From NCBI GenBank assembly GCA_013697635.1, contig JACCWM010000106.1, forward strand, positions 62,001 to 126,000: a DNA stretch of 64,000 nt, in the 5' to 3' direction. The notes below the pieces were generated by a model that saw only the letters and a program-made list of their open reading frames with translations, did not search any database and was not told the origin of the DNA. Shown one piece after another: positions 19,422 to 28,827 of the stretch. A program made the position numbers and the translations under genes. The stretch is from Lujinxingiaceae bacterium (lineage in GTDB: Bacteria; Myxococcota_A; Bradymonadia; Bradymonadales; Bradymonadaceae). Position 1 is the stretch's first letter. Each line of letters opens with the position of its first letter.

Positions 19422-19826
19422 ATGGTTACCAACGATCAGATCGAAGCCTACCTCATCGAGAACGGATTGCCCTTTGAACAAGTTCGCGAAGGCCTCTGGC
19501 TCATTCACGACGACATCGATTACATCGACAACATCGTGGTCTATCACACGCCGCCCGTGATCACGTTTCGCGTCAAGCTCATGGAAGCCCCCTCGGCCGC
19601 AGCGCGCATGGAGTTGTTTACGCGCCTGCTCGAGCTTAACGCTACCAGCATGGTGGCGGGGGCTTATGGTTTGGAGGACGATGCCGTGGTCATCGTGGAC
19701 ACGCTGCAAAGCGAAAACCTTGACCACAACGAGTTTCAGGCCTCGATCGATGCGATCGCCATGGCCGTTCGCGAGCACTTCGACGAGCTCACCGAGATCA
19801 TCAATCGGCATGCTTCGCCGGACTGA
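19422..19826 (+). CDS. YbjN/secretion-chaperone-like protein
   Basis: The 134-residue acidic protein has the alpha-beta layout of the YbjN and type III chaperone-like superfamily: a helix with DQIEAYLIENG, a strand pair, then FRVKLMEAP, a helix with LFTRLLELNA and a final long helix (EFQASIDAIAMAVREHFDEL). Such proteins bind partner proteins. GAGG lies 9 nt before the ATG at 19422. It sits 108 nt upstream of pspA in the same direction and so may act with PspA in envelope stress. The family call is by pattern only. Confidence 0.7.
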   Translation: MVTNDQIEAYLIENGLPFEQVREGLWLIHDDIDYIDNIVVYHTPPVITFRVKLMEAPSAAARMELFTRLLELNATSMVAGAYGLEDDAVVIVDTLQSENLDHNEFQASIDAIAMAVREHFDELTEIINRHASPD

Positions 19827-19934
19827 ATTGGAATTAACGGGTCTTTTCCATCGATAAACATTGCGTTAGTCTTGCACGACGGTCATACGGCCTGCAGCGA
19901 TGAATCCAGACAGGGCGTAAAAAGGAGACGATAG

Positions 19935-20708
19935 ATGGGCATTTTCAATCGCATTGGGACGCTGCTCAAAGCAAACATCAACGACTTGATCAGTAAGTCC
20001 GAGGATCCTGAGAAGATTCTCAACCAGCTCGTGCTCGACATGAAGGAGCAGCTGATCGCGGCCAAGAAGCAGGTCGCGGTGGCCATTGCCGACGAGAAGC
20101 GCCTCAAGAAGCAGCTCGACAATGAGCTGCACGTCTCACGTGAGTGGGAGAAGAAGGCGATGATGGCGATTCGCGCCGGTCGCGACGATCTGGCCAAAGA
20201 AGCGCTCTCACGCAAAAAAGAGCACGACGATCTGGCCAAGGAGTTTCAGGGCCAGTGGGAGTCTCAGAAGTCTGCTGCCGACAAGCTTCGCGACTCGTTG
20301 CGCCAGCTCAACAGCAAGATCGAGGAGGCCAATCGCAAGAAAAACCTGCTCATCGCTCGCAAAAAGCGCGCCGAGGCTCAAAAGACCATCCAGGAGACGA
20401 TGTCCGGGCTCAGCGATACGTCAGCCTTTGACGCATTTGAGCGCATGTCGGGCAAGATCGAGCAGATGGAGGCTGAGGCCGAAGCTTCGGCCGAGCTCAG
20501 CGAGAGTTTTTCCGGCGACGATCTCGCCGCCAAATTCAGCGCGCTCGAAGGCGACCATGGCGGTGACGAGGCGCTCGCAGCTCTCAAAGCCAAGATGGGC
20601 GTTGCCACCGAAAAGACCCAGTTTGAATTCGAGGAAGAAGAGGCCAAGGCCGAGCAAAAGCAGACCGTTGGCGCTCGCCGAGGCACCTGGGACACCGAAG
20701 ACTTCTAA
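19935..20708 (+). CDS. pspA: PspA/IM30 family membrane-stress protein
   Basis: The 257-residue protein begins MGIFNRIGTLLKANINDLI, the amphipathic helix that inserts into damaged membranes, and continues as long coiled-coil hairpins (about 25-190) with the EDPEKILNQLVLDM motif typical of PspA and Vipp1. The C-terminus is acidic. These proteins form oligomeric scaffolds that stabilise the inner membrane under stress. AAGGAG lies 9 nt before the ATG. A YbjN-like gene is upstream and a terminator follows. No pspF, pspB or pspC is seen, so regulation should differ from the enterobacterial system. Confidence 0.93.
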   Translation: MGIFNRIGTLLKANINDLISKSEDPEKILNQLVLDMKEQLIAAKKQVAVAIADEKRLKKQLDNELHVSREWEKKAMMAIRAGRDDLAKEALSRKKEHDDLAKEFQGQWESQKSAADKLRDSLRQLNSKIEEANRKKNLLIARKKRAEAQKTIQETMSGLSDTSAFDAFERMSGKIEQMEAEAEASAELSESFSGDDLAAKFSALEGDHGGDEALAALKAKMGVATEKTQFEFEEEEAKAEQKQTVGARRGTWDTEDF

Positions 20709-20733
20709 ATACTTGTTCAATTGATCGCCGAAG

Positions 20734-20760
20734 AGGCCCGGTTATGCCGGGCCTTTTTGC
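20734..20760 (+). terminator. Rho-independent terminator after pspA
   Basis: AGGCCCGG / CCGGGCCT stem with a 5-nt loop followed by TTTTT, 26 nt beyond the pspA stop. Confidence 0.9.
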
Positions 20761-20782
20761 TTTGCTCGCCAGGTAGAACGCC

Positions 20783-21805
20783 ATGCCCGCTCGCGCTGTA
20801 ATCGGCGCCGTCTTGTGCGCCGGTTTCGGCTCGAGGCTGCGCCCGCTGACCGATGTCCTACCCAAGCCTTTGCTCCCATTTTTGAACACGCCGCTGATCG
20901 CCTATGCGCTCAATCACCTCTCGCTGGCGGGCGTCGAGCGCGTCGGGATCAATTTGCACCATCTGCCTGACACGATTCCGCCCGTGGTCGACCGGCTGTG
21001 CGAGCAGTTCGGCCTGCTGCCGGTGTATGTGCGCGAGTGGGAGATTCTGGGCACGGCCGGCGGCATTCGCGGTATCTGGCAGGGTCTGGGCGACCCGCAA
21101 TCGACGCTCGTCGCGCTCAACGGCGACAGTGTCATGAACCTCGACTTGAACGCCCATCTCGAAGCCCACCGCCAAAGCGGCGCCGAGGCGACGATCGTGG
21201 TCCGCCCGCGCGCAAGCGACCAGCCCGGGCGCGTCTGGCTCGACCGCGAGGGCAACTTGCAGGGCCTTCGCGCCATGCGCCACCCCGACGCCCCGCCCGA
21301 CGAAGAGCTCGTCGAGTACGATTTTACCGGGGTGCACATCCTCGAGCCGCGCCTGCTCGAGACCATTCCACTGGAGAAGGGCTGCATGGTCGGCGACGTC
21401 TACGGCCCGATGCTCGAGGCAGGAAAGCGCGTCAACATCTGTGTGAGCGAGTCCTTCTGGGCCGCGCTCGATACCCCCGAGCTGTTCGTGCAGACGAGCA
21501 AGCGCGTCTTGCTCTCGCCGGAGATCTTCGAGCAGGCGCCGCTTCCCGACCCGACCTCGGCCGGCCTCTACATCTTCAATCCCGACACGATCGACAACAA
21601 GGCCCAGCTTGCAGCGCCCATCTTGTGTGGACTGCATGTAAAGATCGAGGCTGGCGCAAAGCTCGGGCCGTTCTCCCTGATCGACGGCGTCGAGCTTGCC
21701 GGCAACGCATCAGTAAAAAACGCCGTGCTCTACGGAATGGGACGCATCGAGGGCGAGTGGCACGATTGCCTGGCGGTTGCAGGCAAGGTCATCGCGCTCA
21801 AATAG
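20783..21805 (+). CDS. Sugar-phosphate nucleotidyltransferase (MurU/ManC-like)
   Basis: The 340-residue protein has the nucleotidyltransferase signature GAVLCAGFGSRLRPLT followed by PKPLLP, and the metal-binding Asp in NGDSVMNLD (about 113). The C-terminus (about 270-340) has left-handed beta-helix hexapeptide-like turns. It should make an NDP-sugar from a sugar-1-phosphate; mannose-1-phosphate guanylyltransferase and MurNAc-1-phosphate uridylyltransferase are both possible, and the sequence alone does not decide. Its 3' end overlaps the convergent sbcC gene by 8 nt. Confidence 0.85.
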   Translation: MPARAVIGAVLCAGFGSRLRPLTDVLPKPLLPFLNTPLIAYALNHLSLAGVERVGINLHHLPDTIPPVVDRLCEQFGLLPVYVREWEILGTAGGIRGIWQGLGDPQSTLVALNGDSVMNLDLNAHLEAHRQSGAEATIVVRPRASDQPGRVWLDREGNLQGLRAMRHPDAPPDEELVEYDFTGVHILEPRLLETIPLEKGCMVGDVYGPMLEAGKRVNICVSESFWAALDTPELFVQTSKRVLLSPEIFEQAPLPDPTSAGLYIFNPDTIDNKAQLAAPILCGLHVKIEAGAKLGPFSLIDGVELAGNASVKNAVLYGMGRIEGEWHDCLAVAGKVIALK

Positions 21806-24800
21806 CCTGGCTGTCGCTTCGCGCGGGCAGAGGAATGCCGCGAGGGGAGGTGACGTGGAGTTTGGCGCGTCCGTTGCCGAGCTTCTCGACGAGGACGCGG
21901 TGCTCGACGCGCTCCTTGAGCTCCTCGACATGGCTGATGATGCCGATCTGTCGGCCGCTGTCACGTTGCAGGGTATTGAGTACGGCGATGACCATGTTCA
22001 GCGTCTCGCTGTCGAGGGTGCCAAATCCTTCGTCCAAAAATATCGTCTCGACGGGCAGGGTGACCTGGCGAAAGTCGGCCAGCGCCAGCGCCAGGGCCAA
22101 TGAGACGAGAAACGTCTCGCCGCCCGAGAGCGTGGTGATCGGGCGAACGAGATCGGCATTGTCGAGGTCGATGACGCTGAAGGCCAAAAGCGGCTCCTGG
22201 TGCTCGCCCAAAGAGACACTGAGTGCATAGCGAGGATAGAGCTTATGAAGCCAGATGTTGGCCTGGTCAACAAGCTCTTGGAGGTTGAGACTCTGGGCAA
22301 AGCGTTGGAATCCCTCGCCATTTTGCACGCCGATGAGCTTGTGGATGGTCTCCCAGGTGTGGGCCTCCTGGGCTTTTTCATCGCGTGCGTGGCGCGTGTG
22401 CTCGAGCTCGGACTTGAGCCGGGTCTGGCGCAAGCGGCGGCCTTTGAGATCGCCCAGATGCTCGCTCTCACCAGCGATCTCGGCATCGAGCACGCTCAAG
22501 TCGGACTCGAGCGCATCGTCGGCTAGCTCGGCACCCTCGGCCAGCAGGGCAGGGCGCTCGGTGATGTGTTTGGTCAGACGAGCATCGCCGGCTCGGTGCA
22601 CGGCCTCTGAGCTCTCCAGGGCGAGTTGAATGCCATGGGTCTCTTCTTCGAGACGTGTGCGCTGCTCGGGCGCGAGCAAACAAGCCAGGAGTGCGTGCTC
22701 GTCGGCAAGCTCGAGCTCGGCGAGCTGGCGGGCGAGCGCGTCCCCAGCGGTATCGTGGGCCTGGGCGCGGCTCTTGCGGTTCTCGGTGGCGTTGTCACGG
22801 GCGGCCTCAGCCCTTGTGAGCGCGGCGGTGCTGTCGGCGAGCTTGCCCTGAGCAGCTTCGAGCTGTTTTTCGCCGCTCTGTTGGGCTTTGAGCAGGCCGG
22901 CCTCGACGTCGTCGGGATTGCGCCCGCCGAGGCAGGCATCGAGGTGTTCGGCAAAGCGCTGCACGGCGGCCCCACGCGCGAGCTCATCGAGCTGAGCGGA
23001 CTCCCGGGCGGCGTCGGCGCTGTCGAAGTGTTTGTCGGCCGCGACGAGGGCATCGTGTGCAGCCGTGGCGCTGCGTTGGGCGGCCGCCAAGGCGGCCTCG
23101 GTTGCGATGATTTCATCCAGAACGAGCGCGGCGCGTCCAATCGCCTCAGCGATGTCTGGCTCGCCGCCCAGCGCAGCGCAGACGACGTTGCAGGCACCCA
23201 GCTCACCGACGAGATCCTGCTCGACGAGCACGATCTTCTCTGCCAGCACGCCGATGCTCACTTCGAGCTCGCTGGCGCGCGCGGCGGCCGTCTGGAGCGA
23301 CTGGTCGATCTCTCGGCGCCGTGTTGCGTTGGTAATTTGAGCGTCGATGGCCACGCGAAGGGCGGCCGATGCATCCTCGACGCACTCGGCGCAGCTCTGG
23401 AGTGTTGCGAGCTTTGTCGCACAATCGCGTCGCGCGGCGTCGAGTGTGGCGATCAGCGCATTCAAGGCCTCAGCCATTGCCCGGCTGTCTTCGCTCGGAT
23501 CGAGGCCAGCCTCGGCGAGCAGGGCGCGCAGGATCTCTGTCTGGCTGCCAGCTTTGATCGCCAGTGCAGCGAGTTGGTCGCTGAGCTCGGCGAGCGTCGT
23601 TTTGAAGAGCACGTCGTCTTTTTGGGCACTTGAAAGTGCGTCCCTGCTCGATTCGAGGTGCTGGCGAGCGTCTCGAAGGCTTTGATCGAGCGCATCGTGG
23701 CGCTCTTTGAGTCGGGCTTCGGCCTGGGTCGTGTCGCTGTCGCCCAGAAAAGGGTGGTCGAGGCTGCCACAGACGGGGCAGTGCGCACCCTCATCGAGGC
23801 TCTGGCGAGCGTGTGCGAGCGAGAGTGCGCGCGCGATTCCTTGCACGGCCTGCTCACAGATCGTGGCGGCCTCGACGGCCTTCTCATGATCGGCGCTGGC
23901 CGCGGCGATGCGATCGAGCACGAGGTCGTGGTCTCGGGTCATTTTCTCGTGGCGCTCGCTGACCACGAGGCGCTCGGCGTCGAGCTCATTGAGGCGATCG
24001 ACGAGCGGCGAGCATTTTTTGAGCGTTTCGAGTCGCGCGGCCAGCGCGGCCTGCTCGATGGCGAGGCTGCTGCGAAGCGTGCGCATGTCGCTGCCATCGA
24101 GCAGGGCTTGAAGTGCGGCCGTGGCCGTGCTCGCGATCTGTTGGAGCTCATCATGGCGAGTGCGCTCGCTGGCAAGCTGTGCATCAAGGCCATGGCGCTC
24201 GGCGCGAAGATCGTCCTGATCGGCGACAAATCCACTGTGACGGGAAAGCTGCGCACCGCGTGCCTCGCGCTGTTCTTGGAGCAAGTGATGGCGCGTCTGC
24301 CAGTCTGCCAGACGCTCGCGCACGCTCATCGATTTGGCGAGCGCCTCGAGGCGCCGTGTCGCTTCAGCGATGGCCTGATCTGCCTCAGCACCGCGTTGTT
24401 TGGCGGCGTCGAGGGCGAGTTGGGCGCTCTTGTGGACGGCATCTGCGAGGCTGAGGCGCTCTCTGGCGGCGCTGAGCTCATCGGTGGCGGTCTTGAGTTC
24501 GGTGCGAAAGCCGCGCGCTTCGGTGATCGCCGGGCGCGCCTCTTCAAAGGCGGCCTTGGCCTCCAAGAGCGCCGTATAAGCATCGTCCTGGGTGGCCCTG
24601 GCCTCGCAAAGCAAGCGGTCTTGCTCGATCGCCGCCTCGCGCAAGCCCGGCAGGCTCAAATCGAGATCGACCAGCTCGCTTCGCAGTTTGACCACGCTTT
24701 GGAGCAGAGGCTCGGCGACGCGGCATCGTTGATCTTGGCGCAGCCGCTCGAAATCGTCAGCGAGCGCGTCGCGGCGGGCAAGGCATTCGGCGCGATGCAA

Positions 24801-25631
24801 CGTCGCACGCTCGAGCTCCGCGCGAAGCTCGCCCAGAGCATCGATCCAGACGCGCTGGACGGCGAGTTCTTCGCGGCGCATGCGAAGCGCGCCGATGGCG
24901 GCGCTTATCGCTTCGATCTCGGCCTCGAGCTTGGATTCTTCGGCCGGTGTCAGCAGCTCGGTCGAGAGCATTTTGGCGTCGAGCATGCTCAACTCGGCAT
25001 CGACGTGGCGGTGCTGATTGGCCGCGCGCTGGCCGATCTGTCGGTAGAGGTGGGTGTCGGTGAGCCGCTCGAGGATCGATGCTTTTTCGTCCGGGCTGGC
25101 GTTGAGAAAGCGCGCGAAATCGCCCTGGGCCAGCATGACGCTGCGCTGGAAATCGTCGACCGTGAGCCCCTCGAGCACCTGTTTGAAGGGCTCGCGAAAT
25201 TGCTTGCCCAGATGGCTGCTGACGATCAGCTGCCAGCTGCCATCGTCGCCGAGCTTCTCGAGCGAGCGCTCGGGTTTTTGGGCCTTCCCGTCGGCTTTGT
25301 GGTGCGCGCGCCGGCACGACCAGGCCGCGCGGTAGCGCGTGCGCGCGCCTTGATGGCTGCGCCGGCTGAACTCGATCGCCGCGCGGCATTGGCCTTCGCC
25401 GTGCGACATGATGTACTCGGTACTGGTCTCCGGGCTTCGATTCTGCAGGTTGAGGCGCGGCGTCTGGCCAAAGAGCGCGAGGCAGACGGCATCGAGGATC
25501 GTGCTTTTGCCGGCGCCGGTGGGCCCGTGAATCAAAAACAGCGGCGCGCCTTCAAAGTGCTCGTCAAAATCGAGCACGTGCTCGCCGTAGAGCGAGTTGA
25601 GATTGAACATCTCGATGCGGTGCACCTTCAT
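21798..25631 (-). CDS. sbcC: SbcC, ATPase subunit of the SbcCD nuclease
   Basis: SbcC is the SMC-like subunit that with SbcD cleaves DNA hairpins and protein-blocked ends. The 1277-residue protein has Walker A GPTGAGKS (35-42), two very long coiled-coil arms, and a zinc hook CPVC near residue 615 in HCPVCGSLDHPF. The C-terminal ABC signature LSGGETFLVSLALALALAD and Walker B EtiFLDEGFGTLD follow. The ATG overlaps the sbcD stop (ATGA), so the pair is coupled. It is somewhat longer than E. coli SbcC (1048), mainly in the coiled coil. Confidence 0.96.
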   Translation of the reverse strand: MKVHRIEMFNLNSLYGEHVLDFDEHFEGAPLFLIHGPTGAGKSTILDAVCLALFGQTPRLNLQNRSPETSTEYIMSHGEGQCRAAIEFSRRSHQGARTRYRAAWSCRRAHHKADGKAQKPERSLEKLGDDGSWQLIVSSHLGKQFREPFKQVLEGLTVDDFQRSVMLAQGDFARFLNASPDEKASILERLTDTHLYRQIGQRAANQHRHVDAELSMLDAKMLSTELLTPAEESKLEAEIEAISAAIGALRMRREELAVQRVWIDALGELRAELERATLHRAECLARRDALADDFERLRQDQRCRVAEPLLQSVVKLRSELVDLDLSLPGLREAAIEQDRLLCEARATQDDAYTALLEAKAAFEEARPAITEARGFRTELKTATDELSAARERLSLADAVHKSAQLALDAAKQRGAEADQAIAEATRRLEALAKSMSVRERLADWQTRHHLLQEQREARGAQLSRHSGFVADQDDLRAERHGLDAQLASERTRHDELQQIASTATAALQALLDGSDMRTLRSSLAIEQAALAARLETLKKCSPLVDRLNELDAERLVVSERHEKMTRDHDLVLDRIAAASADHEKAVEAATICEQAVQGIARALSLAHARQSLDEGAHCPVCGSLDHPFLGDSDTTQAEARLKERHDALDQSLRDARQHLESSRDALSSAQKDDVLFKTTLAELSDQLAALAIKAGSQTEILRALLAEAGLDPSEDSRAMAEALNALIATLDAARRDCATKLATLQSCAECVEDASAALRVAIDAQITNATRRREIDQSLQTAAARASELEVSIGVLAEKIVLVEQDLVGELGACNVVCAALGGEPDIAEAIGRAALVLDEIIATEAALAAAQRSATAAHDALVAADKHFDSADAARESAQLDELARGAAVQRFAEHLDACLGGRNPDDVEAGLLKAQQSGEKQLEAAQGKLADSTAALTRAEAARDNATENRKSRAQAHDTAGDALARQLAELELADEHALLACLLAPEQRTRLEEETHGIQLALESSEAVHRAGDARLTKHITERPALLAEGAELADDALESDLSVLDAEIAGESEHLGDLKGRRLRQTRLKSELEHTRHARDEKAQEAHTWETIHKLIGVQNGEGFQRFAQSLNLQELVDQANIWLHKLYPRYALSVSLGEHQEPLLAFSVIDLDNADLVRPITTLSGGETFLVSLALALALADFRQVTLPVETIFLDEGFGTLDSETLNMVIAVLNTLQRDSGRQIGIISHVEELKERVEHRVLVEKLGNGRAKLHVTSPRGIPLPARSDSQAI

Positions 25632-26941
25632 GAGCGCTCCCCGAGTACGGCCTCGAGTTCGGCACGCTCGGCCGCGTCATCGGTGGCGCTCAGCAGCGTG
25701 CGAAAGGCGCTAAGCGTCGTCTCATCCGGCGCGTGATCGTGGCGAAGCGCATAGAGCATGCAAAACACCTCTTCGGGCGTTCGCGTCGACAGGGCTGCAT
25801 GGCTTCGCGTCTCAACGAGGCGCACGCGGGCAGCGGTGGCGACACTTCTTTGTTTGGTGTCCACGATGCGTGGGCGCCGGGCGGGCTCGAAGCGCTCGTC
25901 GAGCAAGGTCTCGAAGATCGCGGCGTTGACGTACACTTTGCCCGGGGCGACGACATAGATGTAGATGTAGGGCGCGAGTTCGGCCTCAGAGCTGAGCGCC
26001 TTGAGGCTTGCGACGATTTCATCATGGGGCGCAGCGAGCACGATGATCTCGCGCCAGACGGGCACTTCGAGTTGGGTGACCTCGGCCAAGACGTGGACGT
26101 TGACGGCGTTGGCGGCGTCGAGCTCGACGATCAACACCTGGCGCGGGCTCTCAGACTCGTCGATCTTGGTGGCCACGGGCGTGCCGGCATACCAGATGGG
26201 GCCGCTGCCCACCTGGCGGCACTGGTGGATGTGACCCAGCGCGACGTAGCTGTAGCGCTCATCGAAGATCGTGATCGGCAGCGCGCCGATCGAGCCGACC
26301 TGATGGATCTCGCTGTTGTAGTCGGCGCGGTTGACGGGCTGATCCCAGGCCGTGCAGGTCAGGTGGCCGGTGGCGATCAGCGCCACGTCGCCAAAGCGAG
26401 CGATCGCCAGATCGGCCAGATGCGTGTAGAGGCGCTCAAAACCCTCGGCATAGCGCGCGCCGATCTCGCTCTCGGAGAACTGCGTGGTCACGATGCCCAA
26501 CCTGGCCTCGTGCACGTAGGGAACGGCGACGACGACGGCCTCGACCTCGCGCGCGCTGCCGGGCTTGTAGATTGGGCACAGGCAGCGCTCCCAGCTCGTC
26601 TGCTCGGCCAGCACGCCGCCGACGACGTGGACGTCGAGCGCATCGAGGATCTCTTTGGGCGCGTCGAGGCGTGAGGCGGAGTCGTGGTTGCCGCCGACGA
26701 TCACGACCTTGCGCAGGCTGGGCTGGCGTGCGCAGCGCGTAAGAAATCCGTAGTAGTCGGCCTGGGCGCGCGCCGAGGGCTGGCTGTGATGAAAGACGTC
26801 CCCGGCGACGAGCAATACGTCGATCGCTTCGTCCTCGATCGTGTCGAGCAGCCAGCTCAAGAAGCGCTGATGTTCCTCGTCACGAGGGGCCTGCTCAAGG
26901 CTGACGCCCAGATGCCAGTCGGAAGTATGGAGGATTCTCAC
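25628..26941 (-). CDS. sbcD: SbcD, nuclease subunit of the SbcCD complex
   Basis: SbcD is the Mre11-type phosphoesterase. The metal-binding motifs are clear: HTSDWHLG at residues 5-12, AGDVFHHS, GGNHD and later GHLTC and GHIHQ. The GTG at 26941 gives 437 residues and places the first motif where the family has it; the longer open frame upstream (to 27121) is low-complexity and Cys/Arg-rich and not credible as protein. It is coupled to sbcC by a 4-nt overlap. The C-terminal region (about 310-437) is less conserved. Confidence 0.95.
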   Translation of the reverse strand: MRILHTSDWHLGVSLEQAPRDEEHQRFLSWLLDTIEDEAIDVLLVAGDVFHHSQPSARAQADYYGFLTRCARQPSLRKVVIVGGNHDSASRLDAPKEILDALDVHVVGGVLAEQTSWERCLCPIYKPGSAREVEAVVVAVPYVHEARLGIVTTQFSESEIGARYAEGFERLYTHLADLAIARFGDVALIATGHLTCTAWDQPVNRADYNSEIHQVGSIGALPITIFDERYSYVALGHIHQCRQVGSGPIWYAGTPVATKIDESESPRQVLIVELDAANAVNVHVLAEVTQLEVPVWREIIVLAAPHDEIVASLKALSSEAELAPYIYIYVVAPGKVYVNAAIFETLLDERFEPARRPRIVDTKQRSVATAARVRLVETRSHAALSTRTPEEVFCMLYALRHDHAPDETTLSAFRTLLSATDDAAERAELEAVLGERS

Positions 26942-27213
26942 GCGGTTTGTGCCCCGTCGACATGCTCGTGGGTTGGGAAAAGACGTCTCAGCGAACGTGG
27001 GAGACGATACAAGGCTTGGGCAACAGAGCGCAAGGCAGGCAAGCGGGCGTGGCGATCGTGTGGCGATCGTTGATGCGCTCGCTTTTTGGCGTGGGCGGCA
27101 TTGACAGCGGCCAAGCGCCAACTTGTGTGTCGTGTTTGACCGTCACCCGCGTTCATTCTAGGCTGTACGCTGCGCCAATGAACGCACCTTACCTCCTTCG
27201 CAGGTTTGTTTTG

Positions 27214-28827
27214 ATGAAAGACACGCGCTCCACCGCACTCGGCCTGCTCTTTGCCATCGCATTGAGCTCGGCGATCGGTTGTGCCGACAGTGCGCCGATC
27301 GTGGTCAGCAAGCCCAAGGGCGACACCGGCGCCGAGGAAGACGCGTCATCCGATGCCTATTCCGATGAGGACACAGACGCCTTTGTAGGGATCGACCCAG
27401 ACGTCAAGGTCGAGCCCGATGTCGACAACGGAGAGCAGTGTCCGACGCGCGTGATACCCAATCCGGGCGTGCGCGGGGGCAATTGCCAGCCAGAAGACGG
27501 CGGCCAGAGCGTCAGTGTTTTCGTTGCGACTTATGGAAACGACAGCAACCCCGGTACGATGGCGCTGCCCAAGGCCACGATCGCCGCCGGGTTGGACGCC
27601 GCAGCCAACGACCCGGAGCGCTCGTGGGTGCTCGTCGAGCTCGGGGTCTATGCCGAGAGCATCGCGCTCAAAGATGGCGTACATTTGATCGGCGGCTACA
27701 GCTTTGGCTGGCAGCGTGACGGCCGCCAGCGCACGACCATTCGCGGCGGCAATCCGACGATTATCGGCGAAGACATTGCTCAGCCGACCATGCTCGTCGA
27801 CCTCACCGTTGAGCCCACGCAGGTGGTCGCCGCCGGTGATACGGTGATCACGGTCTATCTCAAGAGCAGCCCTGGGCTGCACCTTCGAAACCTCAAGATC
27901 GTCGGCGGGCAGGGCGGCAGCGGAACGGCCGGCGCCAGGGGCACGAACGGGCAGGGCGGCTACAACGGAACCGTTGGCGGAAACGCACCAAAGGACAGCT
28001 CCTTTGGGTGTATCAACCAGAACAACCCGCCCAGCCCCGGCGCCGGTGCGTCGGCGCCGTGCTCATTTGGCGTCGGGGGCTTGGGCGGCAAATCGGGCCG
28101 TGGCAAGGATAGAGGCCAGGCCGGTGAAGCCGGTGAGGGTGGCGCGGCCGGTGGCACGGGCAGCGCTCAGGAGGTTCAGGGTGGCAGCGGCGGCACCGGC
28201 GCTCAGGGCACTCAGGGCTCAGGCGGCCAAGGCGGCGACAACACCGGCACGTTCGACGGCCGGTCATGGAAAGGCTCCAACGGCGCCAGCGGCGACCCGG
28301 GCTCGCCCGGTGGCGGTGGTGGAGGCGGCGGTGGAGGCGGCGGTGACGGCGACGGTGGGTTCGGTACTTGCGAGGCATGGGGCGGCGCCGGCGGCGGCGG
28401 CGGAAGCGGCGGCTGCGGCGGAACCGCCGGCACCGGTGGCTCGGCCGGCGGCGCAACCGTGGCCCTGTTCTTGCTCCAAAGCGACATTCTCATCGAGCAC
28501 AGCGAGATCGTCGGCGGAGTCGGCGGAGTCGGCGGTGGTGGCGGTGAGGGTGGATCCGGTGGTGAGGGAGGCCTGGGCGCAAATGGCGGCGGCAACGAGG
28601 ATGGCAGCGGCCAGGGCGGCAAGGGCGGCGACGGTGGTCGCGGCGGCATTGGTGGACCGGGCGGCGGCGGCGGCGGCGGCGCGAGCTTTGCGATCTTCAC
28701 CTACCAGGCGATCAGCCGTGAGCTGGTCAACACCCAGATCCTGGTCGGCACCGCCGGTCGCGGTGGGGGGCAGGGTGCGGCCAAGGGCGCAGACGGCCTG
28801 GCGGTCGATGTGAAGACTGGAATCTAG
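27214..28827 (+). CDS. Glycine-rich surface lipoprotein
   Basis: The 537-residue protein starts with a lipoprotein-type signal ending in SSAIGC (Cys23), then an Asp/Glu linker. Residues about 90-230 resemble a parallel beta-helix or DUF1565-like domain (FVATYGNDSNPGTMALPKAT is the usual opening phrase). Residues about 230-500 are extremely Gly-rich (GG-X repeats interrupted by Cys, Ala, Ser), followed by a short non-repetitive end. This combination occurs in myxobacterial surface lipoproteins of unknown role; a structural or adhesive role is inferred. The ATG at 27214 has AGG 9 nt upstream; an ATG at 27178 is also possible. It overlaps the convergent PspA-like gene by 4 nt. Confidence 0.85.
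   Translation: MKDTRSTALGLLFAIALSSAIGCADSAPIVVSKPKGDTGAEEDASSDAYSDEDTDAFVGIDPDVKVEPDVDNGEQCPTRVIPNPGVRGGNCQPEDGGQSVSVFVATYGNDSNPGTMALPKATIAAGLDAAANDPERSWVLVELGVYAESIALKDGVHLIGGYSFGWQRDGRQRTTIRGGNPTIIGEDIAQPTMLVDLTVEPTQVVAAGDTVITVYLKSSPGLHLRNLKIVGGQGGSGTAGARGTNGQGGYNGTVGGNAPKDSSFGCINQNNPPSPGAGASAPCSFGVGGLGGKSGRGKDRGQAGEAGEGGAAGGTGSAQEVQGGSGGTGAQGTQGSGGQGGDNTGTFDGRSWKGSNGASGDPGSPGGGGGGGGGGGGDGDGGFGTCEAWGGAGGGGGSGGCGGTAGTGGSAGGATVALFLLQSDILIEHSEIVGGVGGVGGGGGEGGSGGEGGLGANGGGNEDGSGQGGKGGDGGRGGIGGPGGGGGGGASFAIFTYQAISRELVNTQILVGTAGRGGGQGAAKGADGLAVDVKTGI

Noticed and set aside
23658-25736. Plus-strand frame of 692 codons opposite sbcC
   Set aside because: Shadow of a coiled-coil gene; SbcC motifs are unambiguous on the other strand.
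28212-28700. Proline-rich minus-strand frame over the glycine tract
   Set aside because: The complement of GGN codons gives NCC, which codes for Pro and similar residues; it is a direct product of the glycine tract.
27900-28700. Possible tandem DNA repeat or CRISPR-like array
   Set aside because: The glycine codons vary and there is no fixed spacer or repeat length; the repetition is at protein level only.
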